Source of the DNA: Nautilus pompilius | Lineage: Eukaryota; Mollusca; Cephalopoda; Nautilida; Nautilidae | Assembly (NCBI GenBank): GCA_018389105.1 | Contig: JACATO010001006.1 | Location: 282,972 to 346,971, forward strand | Direction: 5' to 3' | DNA: 64,000 bases | Part shown: piece by piece, positions 23,916-36,435 of the stretch | Layout of the letters: the number at the start of each line of letters is the position of its first letter | How positions within the stretch are numbered: the stretch's first letter is position 1 | The notes under the pieces: model-generated | What the model was told of the DNA's origin: nothing | Databases searched by the model: none | Seen by the model: only the letters and a program-made list of their open reading frames with translations | Translations under genes and position numbers: made by a program

Positions 23916-24129
23916 GGCGGACTCCACCAAAAAAAAAAATAAACAGTGCCTTTAAATGGACATTTGCTATCAGGGAGTCTGTGACCAGGAAAAGATGGTA
24001 AACCATCCCTCCAGTCAGATCGTCTCTCAGGCAACAGGAGGAGAGCCTCTGTGGTTTTTGTTTGTTTGTTGTTGTTGTTTTTTTTTGGCTTATAAAAACG
24101 ACAGAAAATTTGAGAAGCTGAGCAACAAC

Positions 24130-24141
24130 AACAATAATAAC

Positions 24142-24222
<81 letters not shown>
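24130..24222. repeat. (AAT)n microsatellite
   Basis: About 90 bases of AAT trinucleotides, preceded by ACA repeats. It yields poly-Asn or poly-Ile/poly-Tyr frames that should not be read as protein. Confidence 0.95.
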
Positions 24223-24223
<1 letters not shown>

Positions 24224-24299
24224 TGAAGAACATTATCATGCCTGGTCAAAGGTTTTAGTACAACAACAATAGATTTACTTTGGATACAGGTGATAACGG

Positions 24300-25900
24300 G
24301 AATAATTAACAGGGTTGGAATTTACGCCCTTAAATGGGAGTCTAAGACTACAGGGGGGGTTTTGTTTCTCCGGTCAAGAGATGACGGATGCCTGGAACAA
24401 GCATCCGGCAACAATAGTGTGCGCGATTCAAGGAATCGAGTAGACCGCCGTAGGCCAACGAATGCAATTCTTAAAGCTGAACTGCCATCTCTTCTTGGGA
24501 CGGGGGGGGGGGGGGTTGAACAACGGAGATACCAATCTCGAAACCACTAAGCAGAAAAGACAGATGAGAAACAGAAGGAAGGATTATTATTTTGTAGTCC
24601 AGTCTACCCTATTAGATTTGGATTTGGTCGGGTGGGTAACGAGAATGAACGTGTTACGCGTTGTTCTCCGTCGATGAGAGAGAGATGGAGAGACGGGGGG
24701 GGGAGAGAGAGATGGAGAGATGGAGAGACGGGGGGAGAAAAAGAGATGGAGAGAGATGGAGAGACGGCGGGGGAGAGAGAGAGATGGAGAGACAGGGGGA
24801 GAGAGAGAGATGGAAAGAGATGGAGAGATGGAGAGACAGGGGGAGAGAGAGAGATGGAAAGAGATGGAGAGATGGAGAGACGGGGGGGAGAGAGAGATGG
24901 AGAGACGGGGGGAGGGGAGAGGTTGACTGGGAGTGAACGAGGCCCCCGTTCTGAACAACTGCTCCCAGATAAAATATTATTTTTAAAAAAAATGCCACTG
25001 AAGATAGTTATTACAGAAAATAAAGACAGATTCCTTGATGAGAATTGTGTTTCAGGCTCAAACAGGGTTGGGGTCGCCGGGTGCGCCGTACCCCGGGGTG
25101 GGGGGGGGGAGAGGTTAAGGACCCACCGCGCCACCTTTTGTGTGCGTGTGTGTTTTTTTTTTTTCTTTCTTTTAGACAACGCAGTTACCATTTAGGAAAA
25201 GGATGGAGATCTGGTGGCTTACCGTAACTTCTCTAAAGTCTGTCCTGCCGTCCTCATCACTGATGATGATGATGACGGTGACGTTCGGACAGGGCGCGAG
25301 CTGTTAAAAAAAGATGGACGTTTTTTTTTTTGTTTTTTTTTTAATATAATAGACGATGACGTCACTTCCTTTGTCGTTGTTGTTTTTTTCTGGAGGTTTG
25401 TTTTGTTATTGTTTGTTTTTTTTTTGTTTTCGCTTTTTCCCCATCCTCTTTTTTTTGTTGTTGTACGACGGACCCGCTCTTACGTCTCCATTCGTACGGA
25501 AGCGTCACGTGACGTCACCGGTAGTCGCCATTCTACCCACCGTCGTCCTCTCTTCGATTTAGAATCTTGTCAGGCCAAAAAAAATATATGGATGAACAAC
25601 CCAAACAGAGGGAATAGAATGGGCAGACGAACAGGTAAAGCCCCCCCGGGTGGGGGGAGGGGGGGAGGTGGAGAGCAAGGAAGGAAACAGGCCGAGGTGG
25701 TGTGTAAGCAGACTGACTGGTTCTGGGACATGGCGGTGGAGGAATTCTGGGAAGGAATTCTGGGAAGGAAGGAATCTTCTCTGCTTAATCGGAGTTCATG
25801 GAATTATACTATTACTGACCATTTTTTTTCTTTTTTTTTTTTAACTTAGGTGGGGTGGGGGGGAGAAAACTAAATGGCTGTGACAGAACTTCAGAAATGG
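24300..25900. promoter_or_regulatory. CpG-rich promoter-like segment
   Basis: Compared with its surroundings this 1.6 kb is rich in CpG and G-runs. It includes TGACGTCA followed by CTTCCT at 25357-25364 (CRE next to an ETS core), CACGTG overlapping TGACGTCA at 25506-25517 (E-box plus CRE), an ACATGGCGG at 25728-25736 and a doubled GGAATTCTGGGAA at about 25740-25766. A CAG|GTAAAG donor-like site lies at about 25635. These are typical of housekeeping promoters and first exons, but no coding exon could be proven on either strand, and homopolymer runs inflate the local ORFs. Confidence 0.35.
24677..24921. repeat. GATGGAGAGACGGGGGGAG minisatellite
   Basis: About ten units mixing GATGGAGAGA with G-runs. 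It shares the GATGGAGAGA word with the arrays at 22.7 and 61.3 kb. The R/E/G-rich and P/S/L-rich frames across it are artefacts. Confidence 0.95.
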
Positions 25901-26225
25901 TGGGGACAGGGTTTCTACTCTTGTGTCGACGGATAACTCCAGACAGTGTTAGATCTCTGGTTCCCATCATCAGAAACCAGAGATGCTGTAGTTTGGTTGA
26001 TACACAAGAAAGCTAATAATCGTCAGGTTGGGCTGGTGGGGAGGTGGAGGAATGCGTGTTTATTTACGTTTTATGATTAATTTTCTTCTCTTTTAATAAT
26101 TAATTTTTTCATTGAACAAGCGTTGATTTTTTTTTTTTTTCCTTCACGAAATTGGTTTCTTTGACCACAGGCAACTTAGTGGTTTTCCAATCAATTAGAA
26201 TAAGTGGCCATTTAAAAATGTCGTT

Positions 26226-26636
26226 TTGCTTCAGCTCGGCAACCAATTTCTGCCACCTCGGGCAACATTGGTTTCTCGTCTGCACAATATATTCTCATCC
26301 TTAGACACTCGAGTTGTTAAAAAAAATGCATTTGCTGGCAACATCTCCCCTCCCAAAATGCTTCCTTTGCATCCTAAAGATGTCAGGTCATCATGGAACA
26401 GGATTGCCAACTTTAAAACATTTACTTTTTCAAACTCTTCTTTATTTGTATTGGAATCATCAGTTGCAGCTTGTGAAAATGCTGTTGAATCAACCAGCAG
26501 TATCCAGCAAAAGATGTTTAACTATGGAATTCTACATCTTTTTTCTTTTTTTTTTTTCATGGTCATCAGGGTTAAGAAAACCAAAGCAAGTCTTAAAATG
26601 ATTCAGAACAGGGTCAAGACACTTACTGCAAAATGA
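26226..26636 (+). other. Unassigned 136-codon open frame
   Basis: One of the longer frames outside simple repeats. Its middle (about residues 40-100) has an ordinary composition, for example MLPLHPKDVRSSWNRIANFK. It then runs through a T-tract as a Phe run and ends near a second A/T-rich stretch. I recognise no family, signal or domain. It could be an exon of a gene whose promoter lies in the CpG-rich segment just left of it, or chance. Confidence 0.15.
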
Positions 26637-27425
26637 AGATAACCTAATGGAAACTCAGCACGTGCTTTGGTATTAAGCTCTCTGGAGCAAATACAGGCCA
26701 ATCATTCATAAAATATGCACAGATGAAGCATAGGACAGCTATCTTTCTTTCTATGATAAATATAATTTCAATGAGCAACTTTAGTCATGCCAAAAGGAAA
26801 GATGAGGGAGGTGCTGAGATGCACACTGCTGATTTTAGCTAGAAATTCTATCAAAACAGGCGAATTGTATATCATTTGGCTGTAAAATATCATAATGCTG
26901 AATGTTGAGATTAGGATGCAAATCAGGAAAATATAATTGGCAGAGCCTCTCATAGAGAAGACAAAATAATTTTAAAAAAGCAAAAGCATGAAGAATATTT
27001 ATTCATAAATTACTTTACCACTGTGATCTCCAGAGTTTGTTTCATGACCAAATTTCATCAAATTGGAAAGATGGAAATCTTAGTCCTATTGATGTTATTT
27101 CTTTGTCAGCCTCATCCAGGTCATAACTATTACTTGTTTTGTTTGTTGTTTTTTCTCAATTTAGTTAAATATGAAGCTGGCAGCCATTAAATCTTATGAA
27201 AAATCTTCATCAGAGTTGAGAAATAGTCAATAATTCTCTATTATCCTTACACATCTGTTCAGATTATTTTTTGTGCATTGATATTATAACTATGTTTTAT
27301 TACAATCAGGGCATAGTTTCAAATGTTAGTTAACCTTATTTTAACATTTTGCTTTGTTTTTTTTAAATTTTAGTAAGGATATTTATTAAGCACCACACAC
27401 ACACACACACATATATATATGCATA
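26637..27425. other. Non-coding DNA
   Basis: AT-rich with a (CA)n/(TA)n patch at about 27392-27420 next to the Tc1 relic. No gene was supported. Confidence 0.5.
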
Positions 27426-28605
27426 CAGTATTGAAGGATATAATTATGGAAACAATATATGTGCAAATAATGAGTAATTGCAACAGAAACATGATACATG
27501 ATGCATCATTACAGTAAATGTACAAAAAATAAAATGAATGTGATAACTGTAGAATGTTTCATATCCTGTAAACACTTTCCACAATTCATCCAAACATTTG
27601 AGTGATATTTAATTTTCTCAATAGCCGTATAACCCTATATAGTTTCAGTAATATTTTTAACAGGGCTTAAGGTCATCTTTGTGAGACATTCCAGATAGTT
27701 TTTCACCAGATTGGCTGTGTGCTTTTGGTCATCGTCATGTTGTGAGGCGAATTTTTGCTTAACGAAATTTTTCCTGGAGGAATGACACGATAGATTGGAG
27801 CCTGCCTTTATCTGATGGCAGTCAGAATACCTTTGATTTTTATTCAAATTCCCCAACACCCTTGGCTGATATGCAGCCCCATTCTTGTATTGATCCAACC
27901 ACATGCTTTACTGTAGCTGTGATGCCCTGACTGCTGTACCACTTTCCGGTCTGCCTTCAAACAACCTGCCATTGATTATTCCAAACAGTTTAAGCTTGGA
28001 CTTATCTGTAAAGGGCACCTTCCAGGTTTGGTCACCTCACCATTTAAATTTTACTGCCTATTTCAGTCTCGTTGTTTGGATACTTTTTTTTTTTTTGCAA
28101 AGGTTTTCAGGTAGTTATACATCCATTAAGGCAGCTTCATGCTAATGTTTACCTTACTATTCTTGAAAAAATCATTAACACCTTTACATCCAGACCATTC
28201 ACAAGCTCTCTACTGGCCCATTGTCTATCACATGGAGAATGTGCCCTGAGGTACATAGCATTGCTTTTGAAGAATTTATGTTTTCTTCCTCAACCACATC
28301 TGTTGTTAACAGTACCAGTCTTGCGTATCCTTCTAGGAGTCTTGTCTACAGCTCCTCCTGGAACAGTCTTTTACTAGCTAAGACTCTGATTTCTATGTGA
28401 TTGTCACATGATGTGTCTTTCCCAGTAGCCATAGTACTCACTACATGTTTACTACACTACAATGGAGTGGCATTTTTTGATTGTTGGCATGACTAATCAG
28501 TTTACTGTGTAAAGACATGATTGTACTATGGAACATTTCATTTATACATAAGAAATGCAATTTTATGTCCAGTTTTTCCTTTTGTTTCCATATATAACAG
28601 TATAC
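27426..28605 (-). mobile_element. Decayed Tc1-like element, transposase on the minus strand
   Basis: Minus-strand translation gives Tc1 transposase landmarks across frames. WKVPFTDKSKLKLFG (about 27990-28030) corresponds to the W-VIFTDESKFNLFG catalytic block. KFASQHDDDQKHTANLVKNY (about 27690-27750) corresponds to FQHDNDPKHTAK. LSPVKNITETI (27638-27670) corresponds to LSPDLNPIEHLWG, with the DDE region altered. GYTAIEKIKYHS follows further downstream. Stops and losses such as TDES to TDKS and DNDPKHT to DDDQKHT show it is dead. Likely terminal repeats are ATTATGGAAACAA near 27444 and TTTGTTTCCATATAT near 28581. The copy at 54.36-55.43 kb is the same family. Confidence 0.8.
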
Positions 28606-29060
28606 CAACACTAGCTCTCTTTTTCTGATTTTTCTGTATAATTTCCTCTTCTCATCTATTGTAAATTCTGCATTATAGATGATGTTTATCATCACTCAGA
28701 TCTCTCTGTCCTATGTTTGTATTATTGTAAAATTACCCCATCTTGCATTTGTGAAGTCAATAGCAATTCCTTTTCTTTTTTTAAAGACTTAGAGCACCGT
28801 GAGGTGAAAAATTAGCAAAGCACAAGGAAGAATAATTATCCATTCATTTGAAACTTACATTGTTATTTCAGAGTGGGATGTTTTGCCAAAGCAGCACTTA
28901 TGTTGATTCATTGAATAGGTTTAAAAGGATGATTAGATAGCTTCAGTGATCTATTTAAAGCAAAAAAAAAAAGCAGAATAAGCTAATCTCTCATTTAATG
29001 CCAAGGAAAACTCTAAATTATTGTTGGCAAATGTAACCAATATCCTTTCTCCCTAGGAAG
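28606..29060. other. Non-coding DNA
   Basis: Nothing recognisable between the Tc1 relic and the SINE copy. Confidence 0.5.
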
Positions 29061-29425
29061 ATGACTAATAGTTTGGGTGGCCAGCCAGTGAATCCAGTGA
29101 TTGGTTAGTCTACTGGACTGCCAAAACCGTGGACCTGAGTTTTATCCTTGGTCGAAGTCTGCTCAGTTTGGCATACCTTCCTGGCATCGTTTCTTCTCAC
29201 CCCATTTTGCTCTTTGGTTGTATGCAGATTTTATCTAGGTACTATGATTTCCTCCCACATCTAAAAACACAGTTTTATTCCTGCTGAAGTCATAAGTGCT
29301 GGGCCTCTTGTGTTGCAGGATAGGTAGCGTTCTCTAGTGGCTGACTGCAGCACAGCACTTCCTCACCAAGGTTGTTTTTAGTGTAGAGGGGTTCTCTCGT
29401 TGAAACCAGTGATACAAAAACATTT
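29061..29425 (+). mobile_element. SINE copy, plus orientation
   Basis: A tRNA-like head (GGGTGGCCAGCCAGTGAATCC ... GGACCTGAGTTTTATCC, with A- and B-box-like spacing) leads to a conserved central block TTTCCTCCCACATCTAAAA. A tail with TAGCGTTCTCTAGTGG and CACTTCCTCACCAAGG follows. The same blocks, with many substitutions, occur in the copies at 32.7, 48.9 and 56.9 kb and in shorter fragments. Named as a SINE from its multi-copy, pol III-like organisation; I cannot assign a published family. Confidence 0.65.
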
Positions 29426-31512
29426 CTTTTCTTGTTGGTACACCCTCACCTCTTATTATCCATATATACGTTTGTTATCCAGGGTTGATTGATTGGTCAT
29501 GAGTCCTAAAGCTGTTACTTGCCAAAATGTTTGCGGCAAAACTACTTTTTCTGCAGTAGGATTTCCTTTTACTGTGCATTCTACTGATGTATATCCCCCT
29601 GCCCTTTTTTTTCACGACAAGATCATGCACCCATTGAGCTGATAACAATTGCGGGGTAATCAATAACTGTCTAGTATTGCAGCGGAAAATTACACGGAGC
29701 AGTTTATTCTGTCCCAGAAATTGATGAAGTATTCAGAACAAAACTAAATTTGTTTTCACCAGTCACTAAAAAAGAAACATGTGCGCGAAAAATTCTGCCT
29801 AGCGGTCTTTCTTCCAGAAACAAAGGCGATAGAGATTTGTATAAACAGAGCAATGAATTCATTGATTCGTCACCTTGTTTCTTACAAGTATATCAACCAC
29901 CAACTGGTCGAACAGATGTTTCTGTACCTTTGTGGTAGTATGTGAAACGCGATTCATGTTCCAAAACGACATAGGCAGTAATTTCAATGTAGAGCATTTG
30001 CAGTGACATCATCATTTCCTTGGAAACATGGAGAGTTGGTTATGTTGGAGGCATTTGCTTTGCTATGGTAAATTGCATGAGTCTTTTAAAGGGTTTCATA
30101 TGACCACAACCACCCCTTTCCCATCAAATTGCGGTACATCAACTACAAAAATTATTTCCATCAAGCCATAGTATTTGCTGTCTATAGGGCTTTTTGATGG
30201 TGAATGTTACCATAATAGCTTCGTGGAGGGAATCTCTTCAGTTCCATGTTTGCCGCAAGAAGAACAAAATTAAGAACACAAATCTGAACAAACTGAAATA
30301 AGATAATTCAACAAATAAATTATTATTATCTTTTTCTTTTTTAGATTTATCGTAAGGTCAGAAATTCTTAACAATATCTGCTTACCATTGACCTTTATAA
30401 GCTAATTGCGGGACTCCAAGCCCCTTAAAAATTTTTTTGTGTATATGGGCTTTGATTAGATACTACCTAATTCACAATGTTGTCATAAGTCACGGAAGAT
30501 GGTGAAGAAACATCAGTAAACCACAGCTTAATACCTCATATGGGTAACAACCTCCAAAGATTGATAATTTTGCTTTTTAACAGAATTTTTCCACATCTGA
30601 GAGTCTAGATACTGGTAAGCTTCAGTCATTTTTTTCGTAGTCATACTTTTACTCAAAAAGTAGGAAAATATTCCAGTTAATGTATTGATATGAAATCAGT
30701 TAACCTTTTTTTGCAATGGCTCCAATATGGACACCTAATCTGATGATATCACATGAAAAACCTCTAGTCTTCTTTGTCTTTATTTATTAAGACAGCAAAT
30801 CATATTCCTACAGTGCCAGTTAATTATAGTTTCAACTTTATAATTTGTACTCAAATAAGTGATTAAGCCATACTTCATATACTACTATTTCATCTTGTTA
30901 TATTTAAAAGTGAATGATCACCAACTAATCAATATAGTAAGTCCATTGCTGAATCCACCCGTTCCACAATGTTAATATATTACCTTAGAATTATTGCTAC
31001 CTTGTGTTTACTTGCGCAGTTTTCGCTGTGGTCACCTATTTACCTGCAGGATGCTATCATGTCAGAATGATGACTAAGTTTGACCAACTACTATTTAAGC
31101 CAAATTTGCCAGATAACTGAATAATGATATGTACATATCAACTGTAGCCAAAGAGAAAATGATCGGAAGATGGAATTGTATAGGTAAGCTCCATCATAGT
31201 CTTTGATCTTCAGAGGATTGCAGTTATACTTAGAAAAACTGCTGAGCAGTTCCAACCACCTGATAACTTCATCTCCAAAACTTACAGATCCCACACTGGC
31301 TTTTACTACACTAAAAGTCACAACTAATTTCGTATGTCAAACTGATGAGACAAGCCTAAGCTTTTTTGCAGAATAATGCGAAATATGGAGTATTATTTTT
31401 GGTTTATTATCATATCTTGAAAAGATGCCCAATATAGTAGTAGTAGTGTGACCAATAACATTTTATAAATAAATAAGTAAATAAATAATAACTTTTTTTG
31501 AGTATTTTTCTG
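29426..31512. other. Non-coding DNA
   Basis: A plus-strand frame at 29750-29938 and a minus-strand frame at 31091-31321 have fairly ordinary composition but no recognisable family, splice context or conservation signal. Otherwise AT-rich with no feature. Confidence 0.4.
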
Positions 31513-31560
<48 letters not shown>

Positions 31561-31663
31561 ATCTCTCTCATCTCTCTCTCCTCTCTCTCTCTCCTCTCTC
31601 TCTCTCTCTCCTCTCTTCTCTCTCCTCTCTCTCTCTCTCTCCTCTCTCTCTCTCCTCTCTCTC

Positions 31664-31697
<34 letters not shown>

Positions 31698-31708
31698 CTC
31701 TCTCTCTC

Positions 31709-31767
<59 letters not shown>

Positions 31768-31768
31768 A
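31513..31768. repeat. (TC)n-rich array
   Basis: About 255 bases of TC tracts with irregular extra C and occasional CATC interruptions. Long Ser/Leu and Arg/Glu frames on the two strands are artefacts. Confidence 0.95.
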
Positions 31769-32675
31769 AGATGATCAATGTATCGTTCAAGAAATACAGA
31801 CACAAACACTGACTTGATTGCGCATTCCAGTGATGGCCAGGGCATGGCTATTTAAGACCACTAGTTAGAAAGAAGATAAAATGGACCAGCTGTATGATTG
31901 AGAAGCATACGATTCATGTCTCATACATACTTAAGGTGAGAGAGAGGGAAGAAAGGAAGGGCATGCAGACTAATTACATGATGTGGTGTTTCAGCAACCT
32001 AAGCCTATGCATGAAATGTTTTTAGCCATAGTCCAGAAATATTCCTGAGTTTAAAGGGACAAAACTTGCAGGTTGTAACTTAGCTTATTTAAAAAAAAAA
32101 AAATTGTAATGTATGCATTATTTTACCCATATTATTCTTAAAGAAAACCTATCAAAGTCTGAGGATGAAAACCCATTAGCTGACTTTGTATTGTGGATCA
32201 CTTGATACAGTGCTTGATACAAATGATCTTTTTTTTTTTTTCAGATTCAAAGAAATTTTATTTAAATTGCAATTAGTAAATCATTCAAAATTCATTTAAG
32301 CTATCAACTCATTGCCATTCAATAAACATAAAAAAGCAAAACATCAAATCAATAGTTATGTAAAGAAAACAAACAATTATTCCAGATACTGAAATACTTT
32401 TTTAATCTACCCCCAAGCAAGCTCTTGAAATTTCATGTTTATTTTATATTTGATATTTTTGAGGTCTTAATAAGTGTTTATTTTAGATCTGCATTTATAT
32501 TGAAAATTTTGCAAGATTAATGTTTGCTTTTTTTCTATTTTTCCTGCACATTTCTACTAATAAAAAGTGACCGATATGAAAAGACATGATCTGTGAATAG
32601 AAATTACCATAATTATCTTATCACTGTATAAAATGGCTGAGACAGACAGGCAGAAAAGCACACACACAGATTATG
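31769..32675. other. Non-coding DNA
   Basis: AT-rich with short homopolymers; no feature recognised. Confidence 0.5.
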
Positions 32676-32995
32676 AGGGTGGCTGGTAGTCCAGTGGGTA
32701 ACCTGCTTGAGTGCCAAGGCTGAGGGCCAGAGTTTGATTCCTGGTTTGGGATATATCGATTTGGCAGTGCGCAGTCTCTGCCAACCAGTTGTGTAAGCTT
32801 CTGCTGAGTGGTCAAATTTCCTCCCACATCTAAAAAATGAAAAGTTCTAGTAGGAACTTTCTGCCAAAGTAGATATTGCCTAGCCCCTTGTGACATAGGA
32901 TAGGCAGTGCCCTTGAGTGGATAGCCACAGTACTATACTCCCCCAACACTGTTGCCCCCCCCCCCTTGTGAATAGACTATCTTCAGTGCAGAACT
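32676..32995 (+). mobile_element. SINE copy, plus orientation
   Basis: It starts GGGTGGCTGGTAGTCCAGTG, with a B-box-like GAGTTTGATTCCTGG about 45 bases on. It shares TTTCCTCCCACATCTAAAAA and the tail block AGGATAGGCAGTGCCCTTGA with the copy at 29.06 kb. This is the better-preserved head of the two. Poly-C and TGTGAATAGACTATC lie at its 3' end. Confidence 0.7.
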
Positions 32996-35900
32996 ACAGA
33001 ATTCAGGAGCACTTGCAAACAGTTATCATAAGAAAACCAACTCAAGGAGATATTTATTAATTAACAACTCCACTATAACCAACAGCAAGTGTCCCTGAAT
33101 TCTATACTTAGTTCTCTCTTCTAAACTGCTATCTTTTTTTTTTTTTTTTTAAAAAAAAGCAAGAATATTAACTGGAAACCTTCCCCCACCTGCTCAATAT
33201 TTTGATTCAGATTTATTTTGAAAATATCAAACGTAACTTTTATGTTGTTTTTCAAAAAGAAAAAAATAGAGTAATTTATTTGCTTGTTAATAAATGGGAA
33301 GAATCATCGTAATACAATATGATTTTCCGTCTTATCACAGTCTGTTGGGTTTTTTTTTTAAAAAAAAAAATGTTAAAAAATCTATTTCAATAAAATCTAG
33401 CAAATGTTTTTCCTTATACTTAATTGAATGTCTGGTATTTAATAAACTCTCTCAGAGATTCTGATTTGATTTTAAATTGTATGTTCCAAACAGAATTATC
33501 TCTGTTTTAGTACAGTCTTGTAGAAAAATAGCATCATTCAATTTTAATGAAATTTAATGTACCAATTTAGTAAAGTGAAATGTTCTGTAATTTGTCTTAG
33601 AATACTTTCAGACATTTAATAGATTTTTTTCATTTTTTTTTTTTAAGGAAAATGAAAGCATGAAATTCAGTTTGCGTGCATGCGTGTGTAAAAATATCCA
33701 TAACATTTTATCAAAATTTACCTGCAACATTAATTTCTGGAGATTTTCAACAAATTCTGATGTTTCCAAGCATGAATGGAAGTAACCACCACTCTTTTAT
33801 CAGGGAGATCACAAACAGCTCTGTGAGTGTCATAGTTGAGCGCAAGATGGTGCTTTCATTTAGATTAGAAAGAAGTGAAAATCTCTGACAGTGCCCCTTG
33901 AAACTATTGACATTAGAGTATTTGGTGTTATATTTTTCTTGTAGGGAATCTCATAATTTTTTACCTGAAAATAAACTATAAATGTTAGCAATATATATAT
34001 ATATATATATATATGATATTTTGTTATACACCAGTCTCTACAAGGGAGATAATCTTTCTATGTATGAGACAGTCCTGGTGAGAGAGTTACTGTTATGGTT
34101 ATCTTATAGAGAGCATCGCCTATTCTGTGTCATAAAAGAAATGCTGAGGAAATCCCTCACTAGCACCAGAAGGAGCTGCTGCTGCAGCTTATGTATTTGG
34201 AAGCTGAGGATTTTGGTGTGACTAACATTCAGTAAATTCTACACACTGTGTGCATTCAACTCCCTATGCAATTAATTTTAGAAAGAAGAATTCTTTGTTT
34301 TACATATTTCCATAACAGCTGCTATGACATCATAAAGTTTAATGCAAAATGGCTGACTTTAAAAAAAAAAAACAAAACTGAGCAGAAAAAAAGGGGCTTT
34401 GTTCAAAATTAAAACTCCCACAAATTCTTAGCTAAGAAACAAGGGTTGGTAGACCTTAAAAAAAACAAAACAGGTGTGCATGCAAAGATCCATCGGTACA
34501 TGTACGACATGCTTGTTTGTAGCTCGCCACAAAAATATACAAAAACAACCTGGTTCATGGCTGATAGGTAAGTATTGCCTCATGGCTATCTTTCCCTGGC
34601 CTCTGATTCTACGAAGTTCCACACCCATGCCACTTCAGCTTATAATTACACCCTATAGTTATTAATTCATGCCTCACTAGTCTCTACAGGGCCACCTGGT
34701 GGCAATTTTGTAAACCTTCTAACTGGTGTAGGATGAAGTAAGCTTAGAGTAATTTTGATTTTTGTTTACAAAAAAAAAAAAAAAATCCATCCTATAATAC
34801 AACAGGAAAATATTTTTAAAAGTGTGAAATATGGATAAGTAAGAAATGAATATCCCATATTTTTTTGAATAAATCAATTTATTTGTACATATGGTGAGTG
34901 CACAATTGTGGGGAGGAGGCAGCATGAATATTATTGATAGTTGTATTTTTCATGGTTTTATCACCCTGACATTCAACAGCCCTGACTCTATTGATGGTTC
35001 TGACAACCATTGCCAGTCAAATACTTCATCCGCTGGGCCATTAAGACTTCTCTGAAACATCAACGATGCAATGATGGTAGCTTGAGAAGCACATGTCAGA
35101 TGTTTTAGTTATACACCAACCCCCCTGTAAACAGTTTAAAAATAATTGTTTGAACTTGTTTTTGCTTTAAACAAAGGAAATAAAAGAATAATACAAAGAG
35201 ATGTGGCTCTGAACATAAGTAAGTGGACATTTTTGGAGTAATTCTCATTTTTAAGGTGGAAAGAAAGGGGAGGGAAGATGATAGGACTGAGAAAGTGCAT
35301 TCTTGTAGAGAAGAAATTTGAGCTTTGCAAAAAAGTCCAAGTAGGTAAACACTTTAATACACCAATAATGTCTATAATTGCGTGAAAAATATTTTAAAAT
35401 GATTATATATGAATGGAAGAGTTTTCAGTTTTAGAAAAATAAACTTTCTTTGTGTGTTTTCCAGCACCAGTCAGGGGTCAAGGAGTTCTCTGAACACTGG
35501 CAAAGTGCAGATTTTTGTTGTTCAGTCTTAAGTTGGTTGAACACAACAAAAATAAGTTGACCAGAGAAGTTAGACCACCTGTTCCAGACTCTATACAAGT
35601 TCAGCACACCAAAAGTGTGCAAAAGAACATAGGGCTGGCAGGGTGAGACCTTGCTAACCAAGTGAGTTGTGTTCCTTTCTTGCATCCTTTTTTGGTCAGA
35701 TTTGGTGCACAGAGCACACTGTGTAATCACAGGCAAGTTGTGTATGTTTGTTATTTTAAAAATATTACCAAAGATCTCTTTCTCTCTAAACTATGAAAAT
35801 TTTGACATAAAAATTGTACTAAGTCCAATTAAAATGTCTTTTTTTACGAAAACATTAGTTTTAAATGAGCCACTAGGTGGCTGGCCTTGGTTTCCATGTT

Positions 35901-36396
35901 TGTTATTCTGTGGAGGATTTAAGGTTGTCAGATTGACATAAGCAAACTAGACTTAATTTTAACAATCAGCTTTTCTGGTGGAATTAGAGAGTGCATTGGT
36001 TGGCTCGGGATGGAAGATTCATCATGGTGAGGGGATGTGTATTATATTATTTTGAGCTTTATCTTGTCACTTAAATGCCAACGGGTACCTGAAAATATTC
36101 TTGAGCCTGACATTTTGCTGCTCTGAAGAAGGATGTACATGGATCACACTTCAAAGACTGTGCCATTTGTCATTGGCCACATTACAAAGATGCTCAATTT
36201 TAACATAACAGCAGCTTATTGTTAACTTGTTTGATTTCATGTTGGCACAAGTGCATAGTCACTCATGTTGACAATTCCCTACTTGTAAGGTCAGTCGTCA
36301 TTTATGAAAACAATACCAAACCTCAGTATTATCATTTTTTAAAAAAATTTGATCTGTGAAGTCATTTTTAAATATATATATATATATATTACAATT

Positions 36397-36435
<39 letters not shown>

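Noticed and set aside
23767..24258. Poly-Asn / poly-Ile ORFs
   Set aside because: Translated (AAT)n and (TG)n microsatellites.
24604..25195. ORFs of 123-195 codons around 24.6-25.2 kb
   Set aside because: They run mainly through the GATGGAGAGA/G-run array and homopolymers. Several frames on both strands are open at once.
31091..31321. 76-codon minus-strand frame considered as a LINE reverse-transcriptase fragment
   Set aside because: No YxDD or neighbouring RT motifs; resemblance too vague.
31393..31845. Arg/Glu-rich ORFs over the TC array
   Set aside because: Translated dinucleotide repeat.
35431..35736. 101-codon minus-strand frame with several Cys residues, considered as a piggyBac-type zinc region
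   Set aside because: Cysteine spacing does not match that domain and no other transposase landmark is near.
35990..36340. Faint Tc1-like catalytic region on the plus strand
   Set aside because: Only scattered short resemblances; no ordered set of landmarks.
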